A DNA stretch of 64,000 nt. Origin: Prunus persica. Taxonomy: Eukaryota > Streptophyta > Magnoliopsida > Rosales > Rosaceae. Below, in pieces: positions 12,525 to 23,019 of this stretch. The notes under the pieces were generated by a model. That model made no database searches, was not told where the DNA came from, and saw only the letters and a program-made list of their open reading frames with translations. Position 1 is the stretch's first letter. Every line of letters begins with the position of its first letter. The position numbers and the translations under genes are program-made. The stretch covers positions 10,780,186 through 10,844,185 of the forward strand of contig NC_034009.1 of the NCBI RefSeq assembly GCF_000346465.2. Direction: 5' to 3'.

Positions 12525-12691
12525 ATCTCTCTCAAACAGTCAAAGCGTCTTTGACATCTCCAAAACTTCAAAATTCAAAATTTAACTTTTTTTTCTCTCT
12601 CTCTGCTGTTCCTCCCTCCCATCCCACTGAATCTCCCACTGAAACTCCAAAACCCCAAAATTCAAACTCAAGAAATCGTTGCTGATCTCAA

Positions 12692-14452
12692 ATGGCCGTC
12701 AACTCTTCTGATTTTTCAACCCCGCCTCTCCCTGCCTCTCCTCTTCCACTCTCATCCGTACGCTCCTCTTCCTCTCTTTTTATTCTTTCAAAATTTCTTT
12801 AATTTGTGTTGCTTTTATGAATGCTTTAACTTGAAATTTTTGTGGTTGCAGACGAAGGAGAATCTGACCCCCTTTGGCTCCAAAATTGCGGTAACTTGTT
12901 TTGCTCCATTTTTTACAAGTATTTTCTAAATTATGCTTGATATGTTCTGTTTGGGCTCTGAGAATGTTTACAGAGGGAATTAGAAAACTGATTTTAACTT
13001 TGGGTTCAACATTATCAAGGAACTGGAAATAGATGTTTGGTATTCATTTTAATTTTGCCCACAATGTTGTGTTTGTTGCTAGGAATTGAATGAATCGAGG
13101 TCTGAGCTGCTTGGCAGAATTCAAGGGTTGAAGCAGGTGAAACTGAGCAATACTTTCTCTCTTGATTGTTTCCTTTTTTCATTAGTTTGTAAAAAAAGAA
13201 AAAAAAAGGTCTGAGTTTAAATTTGTGGCTAACTGCTTACTTGTTTATCTGTTTGTTTGGGTAATTAGGATTTGCAAAGTTGGAGGTCAAAATTGGACAT
13301 TCAAGTTAAGGTCTACCGCGATGTAAGTGTTTATATACTGTGTTTCTTCACACTTGAAAAGCATGCATGTGGGTTTCTGGATTCCTTTTTCTATGCCACA
13401 CGGCATTGTCATTAATAGTTCATCTTGGTGGGATGATTTGTTCTTGCTTATAGGAGTGGTTAATGTAGATTTGGTTGCTTGTTCTTTGGCATTTTCCATG
13501 ATCTGTGTAGTTCTTAGTTATGGGATCGTAATATGATTAGTTGTAGGGTTAACTCATCGAAGTTTTTATTGGAACATTATTAAATCACAGTGTTGTTGAC
13601 TGAAGGATTCTTTAAGAGATAGAATTTGAAGTTAGGTTATTGATTGTCTACTGGTCCACAATGAATGTCAAGTTGTTTGGTATGCATTTGACTAATTAGC
13701 ATTTCTAATCACTTTCTGCCTCCATAACTTACCTAATGATGTTGATGTTGATTGTGTGTGTGGGTGTGTGGGTGTGCGCATGAGAGTAAGAGCGAGAGGG
13801 AGAGAGAGGGGATACTTCTCACCTGTTAAGAACACCCGTCAATAAACCAATGCCTTCTTTCCTATTTTGAAACTTGGAAAAGCCACAGAGGTTGGTGTCT
13901 CTTCCGATTAGTTTAGGGTTATATTTTGAACTATCTCTTCTGTTTGGACCTGAAACTTCCTTTTTCATAAGTATATGGCTTGTTGCAATTGTTGAACATG
14001 CGCAACTCTTGATGCAATTTTCTCTTCCTTAATGCAGGAGCTTTCGGAACTTAAGAAATCACTCAACACTGAAGTGGATCAGCTTCGATCAGTAAGTGTT
14101 GCTCCAGCAAAATTTGTCCAAGTTTAATTTTCATATGTGAATGTTGTGTAAATTGATTTATTGAAATGAAATTAGGAATTCCAAGAACTGAGGACCACTC
14201 TTCAGCAGCAGCAAGAAGATGTTACTACTAGTCTTAGAAACTTGGGGGTATGTATACCTGTTGCTGTGTCTTTGGAGTCAAAAAACTACCACAAGAGCTG
14301 AATTTACTTTTTATTAATTGCCGCAGCTGCAGGATGTCTCAGGAGATAAAAAAGAAGGCCAAGAGACCCAAGATACTGTGGTTGAAGAAAACGGTGACAA
14401 AGAGTCAAATGTTTCAACTAAGGAGTTTGGGACTAAAGAAGCTGAAAGCTAG
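12692..14452 (+). CDS. small coiled-coil protein of unknown function (7 exons)
   Basis: Seven exons join in frame to 154 residues: 12692-12757, 12852-12890, 13083-13136, 13269-13322, 14038-14091, 14176-14247 and 14327-14452. All introns have GT and AG ends. The N terminus is Ser/Pro-rich (PPLPASPLPLSS). Residues of about 35-130 form a charged coiled coil with heptad-like leucines (RSELLGRIQGLKQ, ELSELKKSLNTEVDQLRS, a QQQQ turn). The C terminus is acidic and polar (Glu/Lys/Thr/Ser) and likely disordered. No enzymatic motif, signal peptide or membrane segment is present. Exons 3, 4 and 5 are each exactly 54 bp (18 codons, phase 0), which suggests exon duplication within the coil. The last intron offers two acceptors six bases apart (14327 or 14333). 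A family name is not recognised. Confidence 0.85.
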
Positions 14453-14632
14453 ATAGGCTTTACCCTGGAGCATGCATGGCTTATGTTTATTCCTGAAGGG
14501 AAAGAAATCTATGGGGTTGATATGTTGGTTTAGTTAGAACTTGCCACAACCTTGTTGTTGTCTTGCAATAGTGATGAACTCTCTTTCTGAATCAAATTAT
14601 GTAGAATTTTGCCCAGTATTCTCAATTTAAGC

Positions 14633-14634
<2 letters not shown>

Positions 14635-14674
<40 letters not shown>
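14635..14674. repeat. (CT)n microsatellite, 3' side of the coiled-coil gene
   Basis: About 20 uninterrupted CT units, likely within or just after the 3' untranslated region of the gene ending at 14452. Confidence 0.95.
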
Positions 14675-14676
<2 letters not shown>

Positions 14677-15047
14677 GCAGCTTTTCTTCTACTCTCATTT
14701 GTGGATTTCCATTGCCAATACACATTCAATATGAGGTGAATTACTTTTTCTTGTTTTAGGAATGCTTAATCAATTAATACTCATTAGCTTAATCAATTAA
14801 TACTCATTATCGGTGTAATTGGTAATCAATGGGATCATGGGGTTCCATTAGAACTTGCATCCATGCTACCATTTCATGGTTCACAAATACTTTTCAATTT
14901 GACTTTCTATAAGAAAAATAGGTGTGTTGTTGGGCGATCAGTGTTACAATTGGGTGCAAAATGCAAAGCATCAATTTTCCTTCGGTCCTTACTAGATTAT
15001 GGTTTTTTCTTTTGAGTAATGTTAAAGATACAGAACACACTAGCTAA
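14675..15047. other. intergenic spacer
   Basis: Only a short direct repeat (cttaatcaattaatactcatta, twice) is seen at about 14765-14810. No gene is recognised. Confidence 0.5.
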
Positions 15048-15050
15048 TTA

Positions 15051-15787
15051 GGGCCCGTTTGGTAATGTTTTTAGAGCCTGTTTTTCACAAATACACGTTC
15101 GGTCCATCGTTTTCGTTTTCCCTCACAAAACGTTTTCTGAAAACAAAAGTAACTTTGTGAACAAAAGTTGAAACAAAAAAAAGTTATTTTCAGTGATTTC
15201 GTTTTCAGTGTTTTATGAAGACACAAGAATGCATCCCATCAACAACTCTAGCTCTCTCGCTTGACAAACGATAAACCCACCAACAGGAACAACAACCATC
15301 TTCTCCGACCCAATCTAAGAAAAAAAAATACAGAGGAAGAAGAAAAGAAAAGAAAAACAGAGACAGGAAGAAGAACCACCGCATACCCAGCTCAACCACC
15401 ATCATCACCCAATCAAACCACCACAACCATTAGGAAAAAGGAGGAAAGAGAAAAAAAAAGAAAAAAAGAAGAAAAAAAGAAAGAAAAAAGAAAGTACATA
15501 AGATAGTTTTCTAGCTTTAATTTTTTTCATTGTTTATAATAATTTTAGCCTCTAAAAATATCATAATTTAAAAAAAAAAAATTAGAACTTTAGCAACAAT
15601 ACACCTGAAAAAAAAAAAAAATTTGTACTACCAGACACGTTTTCATTGTTTTTGTTTTCTAAAGATGTTTTTTAATTAATCTACTAGACGCATTTTCATT
15701 TCCTGAAAATGCAAATTTGTTTTCTTGTTTTCATTCTCTGAAAATATTCTCAAAAAACATTCTCTGAAAACGTTACCATACAGGCCC
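15051..15787. mobile_element. non-autonomous PIF/Harbinger-type element
   Basis: The terminal inverted repeats are GGGCCCGTTTGGTAATGTTT at 15051 and the imperfect complement (gttaccatacaggccc) ending at 15787. The 3-bp duplication TTA flanks both ends (15048-15050, 15788-15790). TIR wording and TTA duplication are typical of PIF/Harbinger (Tourist-like) elements. The interior is A-rich and low complexity, with no transposase. Length 737 bp. Confidence 0.88.
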
Positions 15788-15790
15788 TTA

Positions 15791-16953
15791 GTGTTTTGCA
15801 AAACATAGCATGTTTACTTAACGGTTTAATCCCTCAAGGTTGTTTGTCCACAAAATTTGTATCAAGCAATTGGATTAGATCAACAATTGTTAATGTTTTT
15901 TGCATGCAGATAGGGAGAAGTAGTGACACCATTCTGAAACTGGGGTTGTAACTTGTGAAGTTACCACATGTGGCTTTGACTCTTGGGTTGGGTCGATAGA
16001 GTGAAAAATTTACATATACTGGAGTCACGTGACCAAGTAGTCACTTAACGAGTGATATACTCGAGTCGATGAAAAGAAAAACTTATATACACTAGAGTCA
16101 CGTGACGTGATATAGGAAGAGGAATTGCAGGACAGTTTTTCTAGTCAATAAGGTGGTTGGTGAGCCCATTCATCAGCACTGGTACATTCAAGTATTTTGA
16201 TTTTAGTTTCCCTGAACCTTAATAATGAAAAGAAATTGGGGTCGTTAGAATATTTATATCTAAAATTCAGAGGAAATTAAATTGAATGTAGCTTTTTTTT
16301 GTTTCCTTTTCTTTTTTGTTGATTGAATACGAATTGTCAATGTCTTAGGTCTATTTATTGCTTTTGAGTTGCGTTATTTTCTGAATCTAAATTTGTTGTA
16401 CTGCCTCTTGGGAATCAGATATAGAACCTCAAAAATATATAAATAAATACTCTTAATCACTTAAGTTACAACTTCCTTGCAAGCTACCTTTCTCTTATTT
16501 GTATATCTTTCTTTGTTTTTTGAGAGATTGTGGTTGTTGGTAGACAACTGAGCGGGTAAGTCTGAACTTGAATTCAACGTCCTTAGGAAGCAACAGATTA
16601 GGTGCTGTCACAAAAAAGACCAAGACCAAACTAGCTTCCCATTTACAGGCGTTGCACGAAAAAAAAAAAAAAGGTTAATTAATTTTCTTATTCAAACTAT
16701 TGTGGAGCCTGACATAAGTGCATGTGTTCCACAAATTATTGTCATGTTTGAATGATTTTCTGTGTTTATGGTTTTATTTATATATTTTAAAATTAGTATT
16801 AAATTACTGAAATACCCTCGGATGTAGAGAAAATATGCATGACACATGAAATTTTTTAATAGAATTTCGGATGAAGTTAGTCCCATATAGCAAGTCATGA
16901 ATTATTAAAAATTAAAATAACCTCTCTCTTAAATTATTTGTAGTAAGTATTAT
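15791..16953. other. intergenic region, no gene recognised
   Basis: AT-rich DNA. The motif ctRgagtcacgtgac occurs twice, near 16019 and 16091, suggesting a small direct duplication. No exon, RNA gene or complete element is identified. Confidence 0.5.
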
Positions 16954-17233
16954 TAGCCTCTTCGCACGCGCTTCCACTCCTGCTAGAGGCTTTTTTTTTA
17001 AAAAATTAAATTTATTTTAGAATTAAAAAAGATAATGGATAGTTATGTTCCATAAAAAGGATCCATTATCTGATTTTTGTTTTAATTTATATTTTTTTTA
17101 ATATGAAAAAATGTGAATTTACCATATTATCCTCATTTAATTAATAATTTTAATTCCTAATGTTTGGATTAACCAATGGCATTTTCTGGTATTTTGAATG
17201 TTTCACCATTCTCTGTCTTTTGCTTTATATATA
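16954..17233 (-). mobile_element. short non-autonomous Helitron B
   Basis: On the minus strand the 3' end is a degenerate GC-rich hairpin closed by CTAA at 16954, followed by host T. The body is homologous to Helitrons A and C (acaccattctctg... and gataatggatagtt... blocks). The 5' TC end is missing: copy C begins directly at 17234, within or beside it. Confidence 0.8.
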
Positions 17234-17508
17234 CTAGCCTCTCCGCACGCGCTTCCGCGCTTGCGAGACGCTTTTTTTTAAAAAAATTTAAATTTATTTT
17301 AGAATTAAAAAAAATAATGGGTAGTTGTGTTCCCTAAAAATAGGATCCATTATCTGCTTTTTCTTTTTTAAAATATGAAAAAATATGAATTTACCGTATT
17401 ATCCTCATTTAATTAATAATTTGAATTCTTAATGTTTGCATTAACCAATGGCATTTTCTGGTATTTGGAATGTTTCACCATTCTCTGCCTTTTACTTTAT
17501 ATATAAGA

Positions 17509-17511
<3 letters not shown>
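17234..17511 (-). mobile_element. short non-autonomous Helitron C
   Basis: On the minus strand it starts TCTTCTTATATATAAAG at 17511 after host A, and ends with the hairpin GCGCGGAAGCGCGTGCGG and CTAG at 17234, followed by host T. About 278 bp, with no coding capacity. It lies head-to-tail against Helitron B, as often seen when Helitrons insert next to one another at AT-rich ends. Confidence 0.85.

Positions 17512-17541
<30 letters not shown>
17511..17541. repeat. (AT)n microsatellite at the Helitron C end
   Basis: An uninterrupted AT run directly at the 5' terminus of Helitron C. A second AT run of similar length lies at 18140-18166. Confidence 0.9.
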
Positions 17542-17543
<2 letters not shown>

Positions 17544-19604
17544 GAATAAAGGTTGTTTAGAGTTCGAAAATTCAAAATCTAATTGGAATTACTATACCTT
17601 TTTAATTACTGAAGAGTTGAGCGGGAGCTTCTAGCTTTTCCATCTAGGAATCAATCCTCATTTGAAGCTCTAGATTAGAATGGGCCATAAAATTGGCGGG
17701 TTTCAACTTGCATCCAAGTGTCTACATTGGGCAATGACTTATGGCGGTGTCGTGTTAGAAAATGGCATCCTAGTGTCGTCATTTTTTCTTCTAGAAAAAA
17801 GGTAATTTGCTTTTGGTTTGGTATACAAGCTATGTGCTTCTACGACCGGAAAAAAAAACTATGTGCTAAAATAATGCCAAAATTCCAAGTTGACGTTGTC
17901 TTCCATACACTTCACCCTCAGATGAAAGCAACAAAATAATCAGCCAATTAGAGGTTGATATTCTAATAATACTATTCTCGCCGGCGCAAGATATTCTTGA
18001 CCATATATAGATTTTTTTTTTCTTCTAGATTTTATCGTGCGAATGTCATTGTAATTAGAAAAGAAATCAAAAAGAGATAATAAGAAATACATGATGTTCA
18101 CACGATAATAATATTCATACATCATCATAAGAAAATTTACATATATATATATATATATATATATATGGAGGAGGACAAAGTCTTATTAATTTTAGAATAA
18201 TAGGCCAAGCAATAACACCCTTTCATATTTGATTAATGGCTTGACCTTGAGTTGGTTCCAAAAGGAGAAGGAAAAAAATATACTTGACCTGAAAAATGCT
18301 TGTCCTTGAGTGTGCAACCATACATAATATATGTAAACTTAAAAAAAAAAAAAAACATACATAATATGACATGTACATTATTTTAAAAGTCTTCATTTTC
18401 ACATTACTGATAAGATGGTTACAAAATAATTGCTACTTGAGTGCAATTATAATGGGGATTTCCCCAAATTAAGCATTTAAAATGGGAATTGGGATTTTAA
18501 ATTGAGAGGCTAGCCGTTGTATTTGTATTTTCTATTCAGGATGCCTTGTTGATCGGGGTCAGGTTCTTTTTCCCCCAGTGTACTACTTAAGCTTTCAATA
18601 AATTACCCTCTAAGTTTTGGGAAATATTTTTCTTCATTACTTTAACTTAAGGTGTATGCTCATTACCCTTCTTAATACTTGAAATGTATTCATAGACATA
18701 AACATGGTTAACATTTTACTTTGATTTATGTAACCATGGTTATACTTATGAATACGTGTTAAGTACTGAAAATGATAATGAGCATACAAGGGTGGAATCA
18801 AGAATTTTTCAATGGGTGGGCTAGCTAAAGTTATTAGCTTAAAATTTAATGATTTTTTTTTTTTTGGGTACTTACAATTTCTATAGTCTTTCTAGAAATA
18901 AAAGTAAACATTAAATCATATAAACCAAGCTAGTTCATGATTCCATAGACTAATTTTCAATAAGTTTTAACATAAACCAAATAGGGTTTAACACCATAGT
19001 AGATTGAACATCTAAGACTTTTTACCTAGATTGACCTTAGATTCCTTCATGCATTCATATCATACATGAAAAGTTGTTTTATGTAAAAATATAGACTAAG
19101 TATGAAAAATGGGTTTTTGAAAAAATCATTTTCTCAAGATAATTTTTGGCAGTTTTTATTTCTCACACATCAAATAAGAAAACTTGATTTTAGGGGATTT
19201 TAGTATTTAGTATATATTGATTATTTAATGAGCCATCATTTTTAGCCTAAATCATATTTTACACTAAAACGGATTTTTCATATTTTGATTTGGTGAGAAT
19301 TTGATTTTCTAGTATTTTTATTTGAATCCAAATGGGAGTTACTTCCTTAATTATATTGTAAAATTAAGTAAATGAAGTAATATAAAAATAAATAAAAATA
19401 AAATGACAAAGAAACAAAACTACAAATATAAAGCATTTATGATGTCATGTCACATTATTTTTTAAAAAAAAAGATAAATGTTATTATTACATTCCCATTG
19501 ACGAAAAGTCCAAATCCAATTTTACCATCGAATACAAACAAAACAATCCAAAAACAAAACTTCAACTCTAAACAAAAAGTTAAAAAACATACCACACCCG
19601 AAAA
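17542..19604. other. intergenic region with a foldback hairpin
   Basis: No gene is recognised. Contents are an AT microsatellite (18140-18166), a foldback hairpin at 18653-18788 (listed separately), poly-A and poly-T tracts, and the 3' flank of the minus-strand SRC2-like gene. Confidence 0.5.
18653..18788. repeat. foldback element with 58-bp arms
   Basis: The left arm 18653-18710 begins TGTATGCTCATTA and ends CATGGTTA. The right arm 18731-18788 is its imperfect inverted copy, beginning TAACCATGG and ending TAATGAGCATACA. The loop is only 20 bases. Mismatches between the arms indicate an old insertion. No target duplication is clear, so this could be a MITE or a hairpin of other origin. Confidence 0.75.
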
Positions 19605-20483
19605 TTAAAAACCACCACCGCAGCCACCGCCACCACATCCACCGCCGCCGCCACAACCACCACCACCATCAGATACTATATCTCCGATCAACATCCCACC
19701 AAGCATCCCTCCTAACAATCCAGCCCCCAGCCCCATCCCAAACTTATTCTTCTTCTTCTCTTGGACCGGGGGTTGCTGCACCGGAGGGTATCCATACCCC
19801 GGCGGCGGAGGCGGGTACCCATACCCCGGTGGCGGGGGGTATCCGTATCCCGGAGGTGGTGGTGGGTACCCGTATTCAGGTGGTGGCGGCGGTCCCGTTG
19901 AGCTGCCAGCTGGAGGCGGGTAAGCGCTGTATCCCGTCATTGTCGGCGCCGATGGCCCGACCATCGGATACGCCGTCACGGGCTCATAACCCTTCGGCGG
20001 CGCTGCTGTTACGGACTCATAACCCTTCGGGGGCGCTGCCGTCACTGGGGCGGTGACTTTGTCGCCAAATTTGTAGGAGAAATGAAGTTCGCCTTTGGGT
20101 TTTCCGGATGGTTTTCTGACCTGGTAAGCAACGAACTTCATGGAGTTGGGGTCAGCTGCTGCCGCCGCCACGGAGTCGAAGAGCTCTTTAACGGGGACGA
20201 CGACTTGGCCTATATCTTTGTCGCCGAGGCTGCGATCGCAGACGAGCTTGAACTCGAGGCTAAGGCGGTTGAGAAGAAGCTCGTCGAGGGTGAATTTCAT
20301 GGGGAAGTTCCAGGTGGGGTGGGTCCCGCAGTCTTTCGCCACCTTGGTTTTAGTTTTCTGCTTGCCGTGCGAGTCGTCGCCCTGGAGTGAAACGACGGCG
20401 TATACGTCCATCTTGGAGATGAAGTTGACGTCTTTGAGGTCCTTGGCTGAGATGAGTTCGAGTTCTAGGGTTCTCTGCTCCAT
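19605..20483 (-). CDS. C2-domain protein, SRC2-like (cold-regulated type)
   Basis: Intronless frame of 292 residues. Residues about 1-130 form a C2 domain (start RTLELELISAKDLKDVNF, SKMDVYAVVSL, THPTWNF, LGDKDIGQVVVPVKEL). Then come two APPKGYE repeats, a Tyr/Pro-rich part with four PPPPGYGYP-type repeats, a basic KKKNKF stretch, a Gly/Leu/Met segment able to enter a membrane (GLGAGLLGGMLGGMLIGD) and a Gly/Cys tail. This is the architecture of SRC2 proteins. They bind membranes through C2, act near the ER/vacuole or plasma membrane, and are induced by cold in several plants. The C2 loop has few acidic residues, so calcium binding may be weak. A TATA-like motif lies about 80 bases upstream of the start. 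Confidence 0.93.
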   Translation of the reverse strand: MEQRTLELELISAKDLKDVNFISKMDVYAVVSLQGDDSHGKQKTKTKVAKDCGTHPTWNFPMKFTLDELLLNRLSLEFKLVCDRSLGDKDIGQVVVPVKELFDSVAAAAADPNSMKFVAYQVRKPSGKPKGELHFSYKFGDKVTAPVTAAPPKGYESVTAAPPKGYEPVTAYPMVGPSAPTMTGYSAYPPPAGSSTGPPPPPEYGYPPPPPGYGYPPPPGYGYPPPPPGYGYPPVQQPPVQEKKKNKFGMGLGAGLLGGMLGGMLIGDIVSDGGGGCGGGGGCGGGGCGGGF

Positions 20484-20558
20484 CTTTGAGAGAGAGGAGA
20501 TGGGCTTGGAATTTGGAGGTGAGGTTGGGATTTGGGAGAGAGAAAAGCTGGTAGAAAT

Positions 20559-20566
20559 GTTTATAT
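20559..20566 (-). promoter_or_regulatory. TATA-like box of the SRC2-like gene
   Basis: ATATAAAC on the minus strand, about 80 bases before the start codon at 20483. The assignment is by position and wording only. Confidence 0.45.
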
Positions 20567-20569
20567 TGT

Positions 20570-21833
20570 GAAAGTCTGAAAGATTAGGTCAACTCCTGTG
20601 AAAGGTGATTTAGGTTAGTTGGCTAAGGTCAAAGCTTCCTTTTGTATAAAGAATGAAAAGTAGAGGCATGGCTCATTGCTGGGAACGTGGGATGAGAGAT
20701 ACCGTAATTAACAATATGCTTAATAATAATAATATATAATACTAGAAGTACTAGGGATAGAGACAGGGAAAGTAAGGTATATTTGATGAGAGGGAATAAG
20801 TTTAGTGATGCAGTTGAATCCAAAAAAAGAAAAAGAAAAAAGATCAAAATATGGCAAAAAAATGTTTGATGTTAGCTAGTATTACTTATTAATAGATAAA
20901 GTGGGGTTTGAATCAACTATATATTTTCACAAGTTCTCTTTTAATACAACCAACTACATATAATTATGTATCAATTCACGTGATGAAACAGATAAATACA
21001 TTGTTGTATACAACTCATATTGTTAGTAACAAAAATGCATATGTGAATCAGCTTTGTGAAAAGTAGTGAACGACAAATGACCTAAAAAAATGCTTAAGGT
21101 TTGGTTGACTAGTCTTTGTTTTGAGCACCATACACACTACACCATAAGAAGGGAGAAGGATACAGCAGAGAAAAGAAGGGGTAGTTGCATCCAAAGTTGA
21201 ACATATTTTGGGCATCGCTATCAACTACGGAGAAGTCCATCTCAAATTGATTCCTTCTTCTTGGTCGCTTGCTTGTAATACTTTTACCCTCGGAGAGAAT
21301 AGTTAGTATTCAAGTAATAAGACTTTGAAATGTAAATGCTTGGAAAAATAAAAGTTAATAGACGGATATTGTTTGTCTCCTTTTCGGTAAAGAGATACTC
21401 ATTCTTTATGTGAATCACATACATATACAAAAATAATTCATCAAAAACACAAAAAGATAAAATTTTGTATACATGTCACACTATTATTAGCAGGAATGTA
21501 GAAACTCCTACTTACATGGTAAATGGGGAGAAAGAGGCTAACGAGGCCTCGGGAACTTGCAGGCCCATCTTCCTGCCAATACCAGTGGGGTTAAGGCTTC
21601 TCATGGGCTCTTTCTTATATTGGGCTTCTCTAGTCTTTACGAAATCTGGGTTTGTTGGGCCTGCTTCTGTATTGTTTTGCCTCCACTGTTTTCCATGGAA
21701 CTCCTACCCTAAGTTCTAGTTTTTTTTTTGTTTTTTTTGTCCATATATTATTATACTGAACATGACACAAAGGCAAATTTGAAGTGGTATATGAAGGGAA
21801 ACCCTTGTTTTGTCAATTATAATGTATAAAATA
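20570..21833. other. intergenic region, no gene recognised
   Basis: AT-rich. The stretch 21385-21500 (atacaaaaataattcat... cacgtcaca-type wording) is related to 46335-46455, so it is a dispersed repeat of unknown type. No exon is recognised. Confidence 0.5.
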
Positions 21834-23019
21834 TTAATTATAGGGTTAATGACTTAAATGGTTATTTAACTATTGCTCTAGTATCCTTTTGGTCCATCAA
21901 CTAAAATTTTCAATTCAAACGTCCTTAAACTTTTTATTTTGTACCAAGATGGTTCATCCGTCAAAGTCTGTGTATTATTCCATGAAATCGAGGAACAAAA
22001 CCGTATTTTAAAGTGAGTGTCCACCTGTAAAACGAACAAGCCAATGTTGGGCTTTTCTTTTGTGTGCTTTTTCTTTTATTTTTAGGTGCCCATTCTGTGT
22101 GCTGTAATTTGGCCTTTTCTTTTGTTCATGCATTTTGTTTCAGTCTTGTTTGGTTTCATTGAATCCAAGCTTGATCTGAGAAACGAAAGCTCTTTGGGGT
22201 CGTGTGATTGGAGAGCTTTCTTGTTGGATTTGGGGATACGGGAGTGTGATCATGCAATGGTTTGGTGAAAATTTGGGTAATTCTAAAACAAATCTTCTTT
22301 TATAGATCTGCTTTCCTGGTGTCATGCATACCTTTTGTTATATTTTTCGTATGTTTGTGATCTCAAAAGAGAAAGAAGGTTGGCCATTTTTGATATCAAC
22401 GGCGCTTTCAAACCTCAAAAGGTTATAATATCGAAAGTGGATTCCTTTCATGGAAAAGTAAAGTGGGCGTGTTTTGCTTAATGGTGGATGCTCTTCTTAA
22501 AGATTGGGTGCTAAATTCAAGTGTTTTCTGGGAAAATTTGTGGCAATCGGATTTTGAAATTGAACATGAAAAAAAGTTCCCAGAAGAAACAAAGAATATA
22601 GCAGAAACAAAGGCTGAAAGTCCTGGTGTCCCTAGTTTCGAAATACCTTTGCATAGAGGTCAGTCGACTAGGTCTAAGTCCTGTAGCTGAAAATCTTGTT
22701 TTTAATTGGAAAATTAGCTCTGCAATCTGCTCTATTTTAGTAGAGCTCCAAACTCTCTTCCCCATAAACAAAAATGGCTGCCATCATCACACTGCACTCT
22801 CCAAAGTTCTTTCTTGTTCTACTCCTGTTAACCCCTTGTGCAACTCCTTTAGCCTTCCATTTCCCCGCCTTCCAACAAAGTGATCACACCAGCAGCACTA
22901 CGAAATTATTAAATAACAAAGGAGATGCTAGCAGTATCGGCCTCCCTGTCAACAGCACAATGGAAAACGTCATTGAGCCGCGCAATGAGTACCCATCCAT
23001 GGCGGTGGAGTCTGATACC

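Noticed and set aside
20082..20571. Plus-strand open frames opposite the SRC2-like gene
   Set aside because: These are antisense shadows of a GC-rich coding sequence; the minus strand has an unmistakable C2 domain.
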